Part shown: positions 40,561-52,834 of the stretch, piece after piece | Numbering within the stretch: the stretch's first letter is position 1 | Layout: the number at the start of each line of letters is the position of its first letter | DNA from: Parasteatoda lunata | Lineage: Eukaryota; Arthropoda; Arachnida; Araneae; Theridiidae | DNA length: 64,000 bases | Reading direction: 5' to 3' | NCBI GenBank assembly: GCA_949128135.1 | Contig: OX421975.1 | Span: forward strand, 5,354,571 to 5,418,570 | Position numbers and translations under genes: made by a program | The notes under the pieces: generated by a model | What the model saw: the letters and a program-made list of their open reading frames with translations, nothing else | Database searches by the model: none | What the model was told of the DNA's origin: nothing

Positions 40561-40629
40561 AAATATGAAAAAATACAGTTTTGTGAAAATGAAAAGAATT
40601 TAGATTTAAAAAGTAACTCCAACTATGTA

Positions 40630-40945
40630 TTAAAACAATGTAAAACAAGTAATATATATAAAAAAAAAATTTAAACCATTTCTACCTAGGTCAACAAAGA
40701 AAATATTTCTTTAGCTACTTTTTATTAAATAATTACAATTTTTTCTTCCATACAAACTTAAAATTAATGAATTAAATTAAATGAATGAATTAATATTTTA
40801 AAAAACTGTATCCACATCAAGAGTTATCGACTACAAGTTCACAAAAATGTATTTGAACTTGAATGGATGAATAAAAAGTATTTTATGAACGATTGAAAAT
40901 TTGTACAAGATATAGGGAGAGTGTGAACTAATAGTAGGAATTGAA
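40630..40945 (-). repeat. Dispersed repeat, inverted copy of the 63.1-64.0 kb repeats
   Basis: Its reverse complement reads through AGTTCACACTCTCCCTATAT, TTCAATCGTTCATAAAATAC, TTTTTATTCAT and TTACTTGTTTTACATTG. This matches 63140-63250 and 63600-63925 with moderate divergence. No coding potential or clear termini are visible. Confidence 0.65.
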
Positions 40946-41211
40946 AAAATTGTGAAAAAAATTATAGCTATTTGTCTAAAATTATTCATGGACTTAGATA
41001 TTTTTCAAGTAAGTGGAACAAATTTCGCCATTTGTCAAATTTTAAAAAAGTTTAATAACTTCTTAAATATTTAAGTTATTTGTCAGTCTAAAATCCCAGA
41101 TATTTCCTGTTTTTTAACCCTTCCAAAGGAAATAAAATTTCCATTAAGATTAGATTCCTTTTGCCAGCTTAATTAAAATAATTTTCAAGAAAGAATTGTA
41201 AGAAAAATCCC

Positions 41212-41243
41212 TTGTTAAATCGGTTTTGTACTCGATTTAACAA
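41212..41243. other. Perfect 11-bp stem hairpin
   Basis: TTGTTAAATCG at 41212-41222 is followed after 10 bases by its reverse complement CGATTTAACAA at 41233-41243. No transcript context is known. Confidence 0.45.
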
Positions 41244-41638
41244 AATTTTAATATTTCGCCAGCGCAAGCAAATTAAACTATTTTATTTATTTAATTTTTT
41301 TAAAAAATAATCGTGACCTAAAAGATAATAAAACATAGTTATAAAAATAATATTAAGAAAACACAACATTGAATTTAGTGACATTAAATAAGCATCTTTA
41401 TCGATATTATCCCTTCTGAAATGGCCAGACTTTCATATAATTTAAAAAGTTGAATCGATTACACACAGGATATTTTAGCAATGTAGTTAAAAATTTGGAA
41501 AGCACTTAGATGACACTAGCATATCAAAGTATAGCCAAAAATGCCGCCACTTTTGGCACCATCTTTGGATCCGAAAGTGCAAACCGGTTTAAGCTACGTA
41601 AAAACAATAAAGCTGTATCAAAATCTTATCAGTATTTG

Positions 41639-41963
41639 TTGTAGTTTTATTTACGTCGTAGATGCATAATGAGCTATTGGCGACGGTCTCGGAAGCATCC
41701 CTGAGGATGATCCGAAAACATGTTATCACAATTTTGATCCTCTGCAGTGGCGATGGCACTCCCGCTTCGGTAGCCCGACGACCTGCATGCGAAGTCGAGC
41801 ACTTTATGGTAGAACCGTTTAACGAGGAGCCATATTGCACACCCTCGGTCCCTACGCAGACTGATCCAAGCGGTCACCCACCGGCACCCTGACCGCAGCC
41901 AGTGATGCTTGACTTCGGTGATCTGCCGGGAACCGTGTCTTAACGATTAGCCCTCTGCGGGAC
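41639..41963 (-). mobile_element. 5S rRNA-derived SINE, copy 1, with target-site duplication
   Basis: Read on the minus strand, the first roughly 110 bases resemble the 5S rRNA gene. They include GATCACCGAAGTCAAGCATC (5S: GATCACCGAAATTAAGCA), a GCGGTCAGGGTG stretch in the place of the 5S internal control region, and GGGTGACCGCTTGG (5S: GGGGGACCGCTTGG). A non-5S body ends in TACGACG followed by the short A-rich tail TAAATAAAACTAC. The 13-bp direct repeat TATCAGTATTTGT flanks it exactly (41626-41638 and 41964-41976), showing target-primed insertion. This class is usually called SINE3. Small open frames of 67-83 codons on both strands lie inside the element and are not genes. Confidence 0.88.
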
Positions 41964-42111
41964 TATCAGTATTTGTATGCTCGTTATTAAATTGTTCATT
42001 CTCGTTATAAAGTTTTCGCAAATAAATATTGGCGACAAAAAGAGAGAGAAAATGGTGATACCATGGGGTCCTGTGCACTACTTTTTTACCCCCATCATTT
42101 TTTATATCGTG

Positions 42112-42112
<1 letters not shown>

Positions 42113-42160
<48 letters not shown>
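42113..42160. repeat. (TA)n microsatellite
   Basis: An uninterrupted alternating TA run of roughly 48 bases. Confidence 0.95.
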
Positions 42161-42163
<3 letters not shown>

Positions 42164-42454
42164 ACCACACGAAAAAGTAGTCACCCATACTCAGTCCCTA
42201 TAAATATTCAGTAACTTAGTTTACAATAGAAAACATCGAGTTGACGAATGTATACCGCTTGTAACTTTGCTCATGTTTTTTTAATATTTACTGGGAGAGA
42301 AAGAAAAGGAATAACTATAAATCAGACTCATCTTTTTTTGTTTTTCTGACTAATGGAGAAGTACACAGATTTTTTTGTTTTTTTGTTGCCAGAAATTTAA
42401 AATCGGACAAAATAATACTTTAGGTGATGGTTGTAATGATGAAATTAACTTACA

Positions 42455-43073
42455 TTTTAAATATTTACACCCAAAAATACACTACGTTTAAGCAACAAGT
42501 TTTAATACAATAACGGACATATAAATACAACCTATTTTATATATATATAATACTAACTACTTTTTAATACTCCAACTATAATTTAATAATTGTTCGCTCG
42601 TATAAATTTTTAAAACCGTGACTTTATGATTATATTTTTTGAGGAAAAAGGAAAAAAAAAATTTCATAAATTTAAAAATGGAAGAAAAAAATTACGCCTT
42701 TAATAAAGACCCTGAGGGTAGATTAATTTTATTTTGAATTCCGTTCACTGCAAAATTTAAATTTTTACACCCATAAATCCACTAGGTTTAAGCAACAAGT
42801 TTTAATACACAAACGGACATATAACCTATTTTACAAAACTAATTATTAATAATCAAACTATAATTTAATAATTATTCACTCGAATCAATTTTCAAACCGC
42901 CACTTTATTTTCATTTTTATGATCATATTTTTCTAGAAAAAGAAAGAAAACAAATTTTTCATGAATTTAAAAATGGAAAGAAAAAAAAAACATTTTTTAC
43001 GCGTTTACCGGACCGCCTTTAATAAAGACCCCGAGGAAAGATTAATTTTATTTTAAATTCTGTTCTCTGCAAA
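42455..43073 (+). repeat. Two-copy tandem duplication, about 305 bp unit
   Basis: The first copy runs about 42455-42757 and the second about 42758-43073. Shared landmarks are TTTACACCCA(A/T)AAAT, GTTTAAGCAACAAGTTTTAA, ACGGACATATA, CTATAATTTAATAATT, CCTTTAATAAAGACCC and AGATTAATTTTATTTT. The copies are diverged by indels and substitutions, so the duplication is not recent. Confidence 0.85.
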
Positions 43074-44178
43074 GAAATAAAAAAAAAACAGAAAATAAAA
43101 TAAATGAATCAGCAGAAGAGGAGATATTTTTGATAGTTAATTGATCATTACTTGCTTTAGGCTTCTGGAGTGGTTTGTGTTTTGAAAAGGTATTTTTCAA
43201 AAGATGTCTGTTTTTAATGAGAGACATTTTCAAAAACAGTTTTAGGAGAATTTTCATACAGCTTTTCAAAACGTTTCATTTTAAACGTTTACCTTATGGC
43301 AATTTCTTCTCTGTCGACATTTAAAAAATAATTGAGATGAAAGGTGTTGGCAATCAAAATTTCTTCTCTTTAGTAACTGGATTCATAACAAATAAAAGAA
43401 AAAAAACTGTTTTACGTTTATATTTTACTGTATTTTAATCGCTTCTCTCTCTTACCAATTGTTTTGAAAAAAAAAGCAAAAAATTATTATATTTTTTTTA
43501 TTTCATTAATAAATACAAGGAACTAAAGCAAAGCATAATAAACAAGTTTTAAGTTGAATTTTTAAATTTTTTATGCGTAGAAATGATTTAATTTCCCATC
43601 CGTTTACTATACAGAAGAAATTTGAGTGTTTACTGATTTTTAATATTTATTGATTATAAATTTGTAATAAGTAATATATATATGCTTAATAAATATAGTA
43701 AATAGAGGTTTGGGAAAACAAAAAGATTAATAAACTTGTTCCTTTTATATTACTGTTGCATTTATATTTTATAGTGCTTCAGATAAAAATTGTGAAACGT
43801 TATGTATTTAACAATAAAGATTCAAACACGTATTAGTGCTAGTACATTATTTAAACTTATTTTAATTTTATTAGATATATATATTTTAGATAAACTTTTT
43901 GGATTTATTTATATTTTTAAGCTTATACAACACTATTTAATAAATAAAAATATTTACACAGTAAAATTTTATGAGCACAAAGTGAAAAACCCAATTTTTC
44001 CCGGATGTGTTCAATAAAACCCGGGCGGGTTCGGTTTTTTCAAAAATCAACGGGTATTTTCAAACCCTGTTAAAATTAGATATCTATTTTGTTTACTCTT
44101 TTCCCCATATTATTTTAAGCTTTTTTTTTTTTTTTTATCTTTTTAAGTATTCCTTTTCTCTTCGACATACTTTCTGCT
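43074..44178. other. Unannotated AT-rich stretch
   Basis: No feature is supported. Short open frames on both strands (43048-43269 minus, 43802-44017 plus) show no motif and have composition expected from AT-rich sequence. Confidence 0.4.
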
Positions 44179-44996
44179 TTAACTTTTTTTTCCAGCTCTT
44201 TCAATCTCTTTAAATTTTCGTTCTTTTTCTGATGTTAATGCAAAAAAGTAATTTATTTCTTTTTCTTTTGATTTAACCTTCCTCTTTTTCCAAATTTTTG
44301 GCCAATGTAAATGTATCTTCGAAATTTCTTTTGATTTTCCAGTACCATTTCTGGAATTCCTCACTGGATAATAAATTTGAAAAAGGAGTTTCGAAGTTTG
44401 AGTAAAATCCATCTCTCATTGATTTATATCTAGTGGGTCTTCAGCAGTACTTACCATTTACTTATGGAACCAATTGTTTTTGCAACTAACAATGCCTCAA
44501 GAGGACTTATCTCAAAGTCAGTTATCAAGAAACTTTCATTATCAATGTTAGTTGTATTAGCTTCAGTGCCAAAATTTGACTTAACCAAATGTTCTTTTCG
44601 AAATAAACTCTTCCATATTGAGAAAAGCACAAGCTATTGGATATTTGGGAGATTAAACTCGTCTGTCAATGTTCCTCTAAGAATTTAAAATATAACTTGT
44701 GAAATTTCTTTCTCAAGCTTCTGAAGAAATAGTGCATCGTTACTCTCGAAGTATGTGTTTTGTTGATAAGCTGTCTTGCTCATTAACTCTTGGTGAAAAT
44801 TTTGCATGCATTTGTTAAAGTCAACGTTTTCTACATCGAATGGAAAAATATCGCATTTCATAAAAGCATTTTAACTCCATCAGTTGATGCGTCAAAATCT
44901 TATTTAAAAATGGATGTAAAATTTTCTCGACATATTGTTTTACAATTCTTCTGTTTTCAAGATCCAACGGGAGATTTTCATGAATTAGGTAGAAAC
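44179..44996 (-). pseudogene. Broken coding relic of unknown identity
   Basis: I do not recognise the protein. On the minus strand a splice-acceptor-like TTTTCTGTTTTAG ends at 44997. About 48 codons with charged, helix-like composition follow (ENRRIVKQYVEKILHPF). A frameshift lies near 44845-44850. A second frame then runs from about 44840 to 44455 (for example NKCMQNFHQELMSKTAY and SNFGTEANTTNIDNESF) and is interrupted only by TAA at 44685-44687 and TAG at 44634-44636. It ends at a donor-like GTAAGT (44454-44449). Another 77-codon frame follows at 44412-44179, rich in K and E. The balance of evidence suggests an old duplicated gene or transposon fragment. The plus strand also has open frames here (44464-44688, 44790-45053), so the strand call is tentative. 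Confidence 0.35.
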
Positions 44997-45454
44997 CTAA
45001 AACAGAAAATTTGTTTTGATGAACAACACTTGCTCAGTTTCAAATTGATATGAGATTTATACCTATCCAGAAGAAGCAAAATAGGGAAATTGATAGTATT
45101 TTTAATTAGCCATGGGTAGAAACATTTGCAAAATGTTGCTGCGGTCATCGTTTCATTTCATGAATCGCTTTTTCCAATTAAATATATAGCAGGGACTGAT
45201 TCTATAAAATCTCAAAGAATTCTTCAGTAAGGAAAAACTAACAATGGAGGTTTTTTTCTTTCCTAGGTACTTTAGAATATAAATCCATATAATTTTTAGG
45301 GCCAAAGATTTTTCCCGTTTAAGGGCAGTATTCAACTCTTGTTTCGTTCGCATTGTAAATGCAATAATTTTCTAAGAAGTTGCCAGGGCTACTTCCCTCC
45401 TAAAGATTCTTCTAAACTTCTTAAAACCAGTATTTCTAATATTATTCTCTAAGG

Positions 45455-46102
45455 TAGTGTTTCCCAACGTGGGGCCCACGCCCCACTGGGGGGCAATTTG
45501 ATTGTTAAGGGGGGCAATTCGAAAATGGACTCATCACAAGTTAAACCCTTTTGCTCTGGGTCATTTAAATGCAATGCTAGATTTCGGTGCCAAAGTTGGA
45601 TGAAAAAAGCAAATTCTTAAATAATTGCGGCCGATAAATATTATGTGACTTAGCGATTTTTTAAGCGACAAACCTGAAATGAAGTATCTGTTAACAGTTG
45701 ATGGTAAAGCATTTGTGAGTTATTTAGCCGATATCTTTGAAAAACTAAATATATTAAATAAGCAACTTCAAGGAACAAATGAAACTCTTGATGCAAAAGC
45801 GAAGATATTTGGTTTTATTACCCTTATTAAGTTATATCAGAAATATATTAACAACAAACACTTTGAACAGTTTCATAGGCCCCAAAAATGTGAAATAAAT
45901 GATACCGATTTATTTGTTATAGTCGATCATCTGAAAACTCTATCGACTGATTTACAAGAAAGATTTTCTGATTTAAAACAAATTGATTTTCCAACACGGA
46001 TGACGCAGTCAATGTTAGTGAATTTGTCTGATATATCAAATAAGCAGTATCATGAAGAACTTGGAGAAATTATGAGTCAGTTAAAACTTTATTTAATATA
46101 AA
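45455..46102 (+). mobile_element. Internally deleted hAT (ZBED-type) element fragment
   Basis: A terminus of the type TAGTGTTTCCCAACG at 45455, followed by G/C-rich sequence with GGGGGGCAATT, is typical of the left inverted repeat of hAT elements related to ZBED-like genes. The first base is T where C is usual. It is joined within about 220 bases to sequence coding for the C-terminal half of the transposase, so most of the gene has been deleted. The right end is replaced at 46103 by the terminus of another element. Confidence 0.75.
45679..46101 (+). pseudogene. hAT (ZBED-like) transposase, C-terminal fragment
   Basis: The 140-residue frame contains SYLADIFEKLNILNKQLQG at about residues 14-32. 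This is the conserved LADIF..LN.LN..LQG segment of ZBED5/FAM200-like hAT transposases and their domesticated relatives. It continues with QKCEINDTDLFVIVDHLKTL and a DLKQIDFP segment, also family-like. Family members are normally about 600 residues. The N-terminal BED zinc finger and the upstream RNase H-fold catalytic part are absent. The far C-terminal dimerisation region is lost where the frame ends two bases before an inserted foreign terminus at 46103. It is most likely non-functional. The ATG is simply the first in frame. Confidence 0.8.
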
Positions 46103-46290
46103 CAGGGTGCGTAGCCAGAATTTTCATCAAAAATAAGCATCTTTTAAGTACCTTTTAAGCACTCAAAAAATATTTTTAATCACTTTCCAAAGAAAACAAT
46201 CATAACTAGGATATGTTACTTAATTTATAAACATAAAATCAATAAAATTCAAAAACATTTTCAAACATTTTCACATCGGTGGATGTCGCG
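46103..46290 (+). mobile_element. Solo terminus of the CAGGGTGCGTAGCCAG element
   Basis: CAGGGTGCGTAGCCAG and the next roughly 170 bases (including AAAAATAAGCATCTTTTAAG and ATAAAATCAATAAAATTCAA) match the reverse complement of 57010-57181, the right end of the element at 56389-57181. No opposite terminus is evident downstream, so it appears to be a truncated copy that cut into the hAT relic. Confidence 0.75.
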
Positions 46291-46503
46291 TTAAAAAAAA
46301 AAAAAATTTCACCCGTTTTTCACCTGGATGATTGTCTTTAAATGGATTTTTCAAACCATTTCCCGTCAGGACGTTAAAGACCGCAAAAAGATAATAATTT
46401 AGCTAATTATTGGCACAAAAGCCTGCAAATTTCCATTCAAGCTTTTATTATTATATTTAGTTGTTATATTTAGTCAGTAAACATAGTTTATTAAGGTGTC
46501 TAA

Positions 46504-47565
46504 GGTATGATGTAATAACTGATCACTACATTTATAAAGATCAATAATAAATAAATTATTATTATAATTCTTTAAATAAATTTAGCAATTAAATTTGCAT
46601 TTTAAAATGAAATTGTTATAGGAACTATTCATACAACGTTTAACTGAATTTTATGTGTCATCTATATCGCAGAACTAATTATTCATGTAAAATCATATTT
46701 CACACAAACTGTCCATTCACTGGGAAATCTATTCCCCGTGAAGGAACATGCCTGTTCATTCACTGGTTACAAATTGTATTTTTAACATGATTTTGATGTA
46801 TAATATGACTAAAAGTACAAGGAAATTAAATTTTTTCTTTAATTTTCATTAGCATGAAAAAATCCCAGTAAAGGAACACTTGTTTATTCATTGGTTTTTC
46901 ATCGTTTGGTAATACAAATAAACACCCCCTAATCTCAGTACTTGCTTATGTTATGATGCTTAAAATAAATAAAACATAACTTCAATAAACATATTTTGAA
47001 TTCTCTTCTTCCCAATGAGAAAAAAAACATTATTATATGCAATTAATTGTACTTTAAACGGATAACTACAAACACTGACCTTATAATTTTGTCAAAGAAA
47101 CAAGGCGTTGAGCAGATATTAACAAATTCAAAACTTTTCCCAGAAAAGACTCTAAGACCAGGTAACTCAATGTATTGTTATATGATTTCCTATTGTTAGG
47201 TAGTAAGCTACTGTTACCAATCAATCTAAATTAAAACGTTTAAAATCTTATTTTTAAAAAATATCTATGAAATGTTCCTTCACTAAAGTGTGTTCCTTCA
47301 CTGGTTGGTTTACCCTATAACGTCTTAATCTTAAAAGATATTTCCGGAAATGTTCGCAAAGCAGCTGATTATTTGCTAAGCCTACTATTTTTTTCTAGAA
47401 AAGGAATATAAATTATTGATTGTCTTTTTCTTGTTGTTTTTTTGTTTTTGTTTCGTGTGACTTCAACATAGATTATCTAAAATAGTGTTGATGTACTAGT
47501 TGATGTGACAGTGTTGATCTTGACACTAATAAGTCACTACAAAGAGCATAAAGATACCAAACATA
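46504..47565 (+). repeat. Large tandem duplication, copy 1
   Basis: It matches 47788-49111 at about 1284-bp offset. Shared landmarks include AATAAATAAATTATTATTAT, ATAGGAACTATTCATACAAC, CTCAGTACTTGCTTATGTTA, TAAGCTACTGTTACCAATCA and TAATAAGTCACTACAAAGAG. A motif related to TGTTCCTTCACTGG recurs several times in both orientations. No gene is recognised. Confidence 0.9.
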
Positions 47566-47787
47566 AAAAGGTGTCGAATAAGTAACCAAAATTTTTAAAC
47601 GTCTTAAAATATCACAGTATCTTAAATGTCATCCTAACATCTTAGCTGTGAAATTAAATTTTTTACTATCTGACCACGTGTGATTCACTAATTATTTCAT
47701 TATATCTTTTACTCTTTCTTTATGATTCCATGAAGATTTTTTTCCGGATAATATACTAAACTATTTTGTTTTATTTTGTTAATTAAA
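47566..47787. other. Spacer between the two duplication copies
   Basis: About 220 bases not repeated in the other copy. Nothing recognisable. Confidence 0.6.
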
Positions 47788-49108
47788 GTATGATGTAATA
47801 TCTAATCTTTACATTTATAAAGATTAATAATAAATAAATTATTATTATAATTCTTTAAATAAATTTAGCAATTATATTTGAATTTTGAAATCAAATTGTT
47901 ATAGGAACTATTCATACAACATTTAAATGAATTTCAGGTATCCTCCATATCGCAGAACTACTAATTATTTCACACATACTGTTCATTCACTGGGAAATCT
48001 ATTCCCAGTGAAGGAACATGCCTGTTTCTTCACTGGTTAGAAGTTTTTGTATTTTGAACATAATTTTGATGTATAATATGACTAAAGGTTCAAGAAAATT
48101 AAAATTTTTCTTTTATTTTCATTAACTTTAAAAAATCTCAGTAAAGGAACATTTGTTTATTCATTGGGTTTTCATCGTTTGGTAATCCAGTTAATAAACA
48201 CCCCCTAATCTCAGTACTTGCTTATGTTATGATGCTTAAAATAAATAAAACATAACTCCAACAACCATATTGTGAATTCTCTTTTTCACAACGAGAAAAA
48301 AAAAGCATTATTATATGCAATTAATTGTACTTTAAACGGATAACTACAAACACTGACCTTATAATTTTGTATAAATAATAAAAGAAACAAGGCGTTTAAC
48401 AGATACTAACAAATTCAAAACTTTTTCCAGAGAAGACTCTAAGACCAGGTAACTCAATGCATCGTTAGATGACTTCCTATTTTTAGGCAGTAAGCTACTG
48501 TTACCAATCAATCTAAATTAAAACGTTTAAAATCTTATTTTTAAAAAATATCGATGAAATGTTTCTCCACTGGTGTGTGTTCCTTCACTGGTTGGTTTAC
48601 CCTATATCGTCTTAAACTTATAAGAAATTTCTGGAAGTGTTTCGCAGAGCTATTGTACCAACTATTTAATTAAATTTTAACATTTTTAAAAATCTTAATC
48701 TTTACCCTACTACATTTATTATTTCTTCATTAATATACTAATCAATTTTTTTTAGTTCTTTAATTTAGGTTTTCTTTAAAGTAAAGTTCCTTTTTAAGCT
48801 ATAGTCAAGTTTTTTTAAAAGAAATATTGTCTGTTACCTAAGAATAAAACCTTGTAAAGAAATTAAAAACATTCCGCTGTTTGAAACTATTTAATGCAAA
48901 ACAGCTGATTATATGCTAAGCATACTATTTTTATTTTCGAGAAAAGGAACATAAATTATTGATTGTCTGTTTTTTTTCTTTGTTTTTTTGTTTTTGTTTC
49001 GTGTGACTTCAACATAGATTATCTAAAATAGTGTTGATGTACTAGTTAATGTGACAATGTTGATGTTGACACTAATAAGTCACTACAAAGAGCATAAAGA
49101 TACCGAAC

Positions 49109-49111
<3 letters not shown>
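47788..49111 (+). repeat. Large tandem duplication, copy 2 (with about 250 bp extra)
   Basis: It follows copy 1 closely, but between a TTCGCA (about 48648) and a GCAAAACAGCTGATT block (about 48896) it carries roughly 250 bases absent from copy 1. This is either an insertion here or a deletion in copy 1. It ends at an (AT)n tract into which the Tc1 element inserted. Confidence 0.88.
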
Positions 49112-49135
<24 letters not shown>

Positions 49136-49140
<5 letters not shown>

Positions 49141-49193
49141 CTGTTTGTAGAAAATGCAACACCATGAAGGAATCATCAGAATCAAATGAAATT
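49136..49193 (+). repeat. Left terminal inverted repeat of the Tc1 element
   Basis: 58 bp; matches the reverse complement of 50496-50553 with one G/A mismatch (after ACACCATGAA). Expected transposase binding site. Confidence 0.95.
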
Positions 49194-49376
49194 CGCAGCA
49201 AATGTCAATTATAGGATATTATGCAAATTAATAAAGTTTCAGAGCCATCGCGCGTGCGTGGCGCGCGCAGCGCCCTCTGAATTGATGCTGAAAGCGTATA
49301 AATAAAGTGCTGTAGCGGGACGTTGAAAATAGTCTATGATTATTTGTTAGTGGCAAACGTTTAGTGAGACCTGAGT

Positions 49377-50417
49377 ATGCCTCCACGACGGAAGAATAAG
49401 AAATTCAAGCAACTTACGGAGTTTGAACGAGGGAGGATAATCGGCCTTCGAGAAGGAGGATTTTCCTATCGCGCAATAGCAGCTCGTATGCAGCGGAACA
49501 GTTCCACAGTGATGCGAGTTTGGAAGCAGTGGACCGACGAGCACCGAACAACTCGAAAAACAGGCACTGGACGACAGAAGGTGACGTCAGAGCGCGATGA
49601 TCGACACCTGCTCCGCATGGCGGTGAATGATCGCACAGCTTCCTCCAGGCAGCTGGCAGCACATTGGTCTACTGCTACAGGTGTACAATTGTCGGCTTCG
49701 TCAATTCGTCGTCGTCTGCTGCGCCGTGGATTGCGTGCAAGGGTGCCATTATACAGGATTCCCCTCACGGCGGATCATCGACGGCTGCGTCGGCAGTGGG
49801 CTCTTGAGCACAGAGACTGGCGAGCTGATTGGCACCAAGTTGTCTTTTCAGATGAATCACGCTTCAATTTGTGGACCCATGATGGCCGTGTTCGTGTTAG
49901 ACGTTATGCCGGTCAACGCTGCCTTCCTGAGTGTATTATTGAACGACATAGTGGTCGAACACCCGGAGTTATGGTCTGGGGTGCGATTTCGTATCATGGA
50001 CGATCCAATTTGATACGAATTGAGGGTAATCTCAATAGCAACAGATACGTCCGTGAAGTGCTACAGCCCGAAGTCGTTCCTTTCCTTCAAGGCATCCCTG
50101 GAGCTATCTTTCAGCAGGATAATGCACGCCCACATGTTGCGCGGACTGTTAGAGACTTCTGTTCAGCACAACGCATGCAACTTCTTCCTTGGCCTGCTTA
50201 TTCGCCGGATATGTCGCCTATTGAGCACGTGTGGGATATGGTTGGTCGGCGTCTCACTCGTGATCCGCGTCCTGCAGTTTCCAAAGACGAACTTTGGTTG
50301 CGCATACAAGCGATATGGAATTCTCTTCCTCAAGCAGATATTCAACATCTGTTTGACTCCATGCCACGTCGTATAGCAGCACTTATTGCAGCGCGTGGTG
50401 GCTGCACCAAATACTGA
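49377..50417 (+). CDS. Tc1-like DD34E transposase, intact
   Basis: A 346-residue single-exon protein that would excise the element and paste it at TA sites in the nucleus. Residues 12-120 form the bipartite helix-turn-helix DNA-binding region: the first starts at LTEFERGRIIGLREGG, the GTGRQ linker at 64-67 is the GRPR/AT-hook-like position, and a second HTH follows to about 120. A basic N-terminus (RRKNKKFK) could serve nuclear import. The catalytic residues are D159 in VVFSDESRFNLW, D248 in FQQDNARPH and E283 in YSPDMSPIEHVWD. The 34 residues between D248 and E283 define the DD34E Tc1 group. The length matches the usual 340-350 residues. There are no stops or frameshifts. The ATG lies 184 bases inside the left inverted repeat and is the natural start. 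Similar proteins are abundant in arthropods, notably spiders. Confidence 0.97.
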   Translation: MPPRRKNKKFKQLTEFERGRIIGLREGGFSYRAIAARMQRNSSTVMRVWKQWTDEHRTTRKTGTGRQKVTSERDDRHLLRMAVNDRTASSRQLAAHWSTATGVQLSASSIRRRLLRRGLRARVPLYRIPLTADHRRLRRQWALEHRDWRADWHQVVFSDESRFNLWTHDGRVRVRRYAGQRCLPECIIERHSGRTPGVMVWGAISYHGRSNLIRIEGNLNSNRYVREVLQPEVVPFLQGIPGAIFQQDNARPHVARTVRDFCSAQRMQLLPWPAYSPDMSPIEHVWDMVGRRLTRDPRPAVSKDELWLRIQAIWNSLPQADIQHLFDSMPRRIAALIAARGGCTKY

Positions 50418-50495
50418 TTTCGGACGCTTAATTTGTTTCTTTTGTTTTGAAAATTTCATCATTTATTTGTATCAGTACAAGTCGTTTCTGCATTA

Positions 50496-50553
50496 AATTT
50501 CATTTGATTCTGATGATTCTTTCATGGTGTTGCATTTTCTACAAACAGCAGTT
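50496..50553 (-). repeat. Right terminal inverted repeat of the Tc1 element
   Basis: 58 bp, ending ACAAACAGCAGTT just before the TA duplication at 50554-50555. Confidence 0.95.
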
Positions 50554-50555
50554 TA

Positions 50556-52834
<2,279 letters not shown>

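Larger units (their letters stand above)
49136..50553 (+). mobile_element. Complete Tc1-type DNA transposon
   Basis: This is a 1418-bp element flanked by TA target duplications (49134-49135 and 50554-50555). The terminal inverted repeats at 49136-49193 and 50496-50553 are 58 bp long, begin AACTGCTGTTTGTAGAAAAT, and differ at one position. It carries one intact transposase gene and inserted into an (AT)n tract at the end of duplication copy 2. The near-identical ends and open gene indicate recent activity. Its coding part is clearly more GC-rich than the surroundings, including a GCGCGTGCGTGGCGCGCGC patch upstream of the gene. Confidence 0.97.

Noticed and set aside
41589..41892. Overlapping 67-83 codon frames on both strands
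   Set aside because: They lie inside the 5S-derived SINE and recur in the second copy (61953-62204), so they are repeat sequence and not genes.
41890..41963. Possible functional 5S rRNA gene
   Set aside because: Only part of the 5S sequence is recognisable, with many substitutions in the control region, and it is fused to an unrelated body with an insertion target duplication.
49347..50462. Several open frames overlapping the transposase in other frames and on the opposite strand
   Set aside because: Shadows of the GC-rich transposase gene; none has the family motifs.
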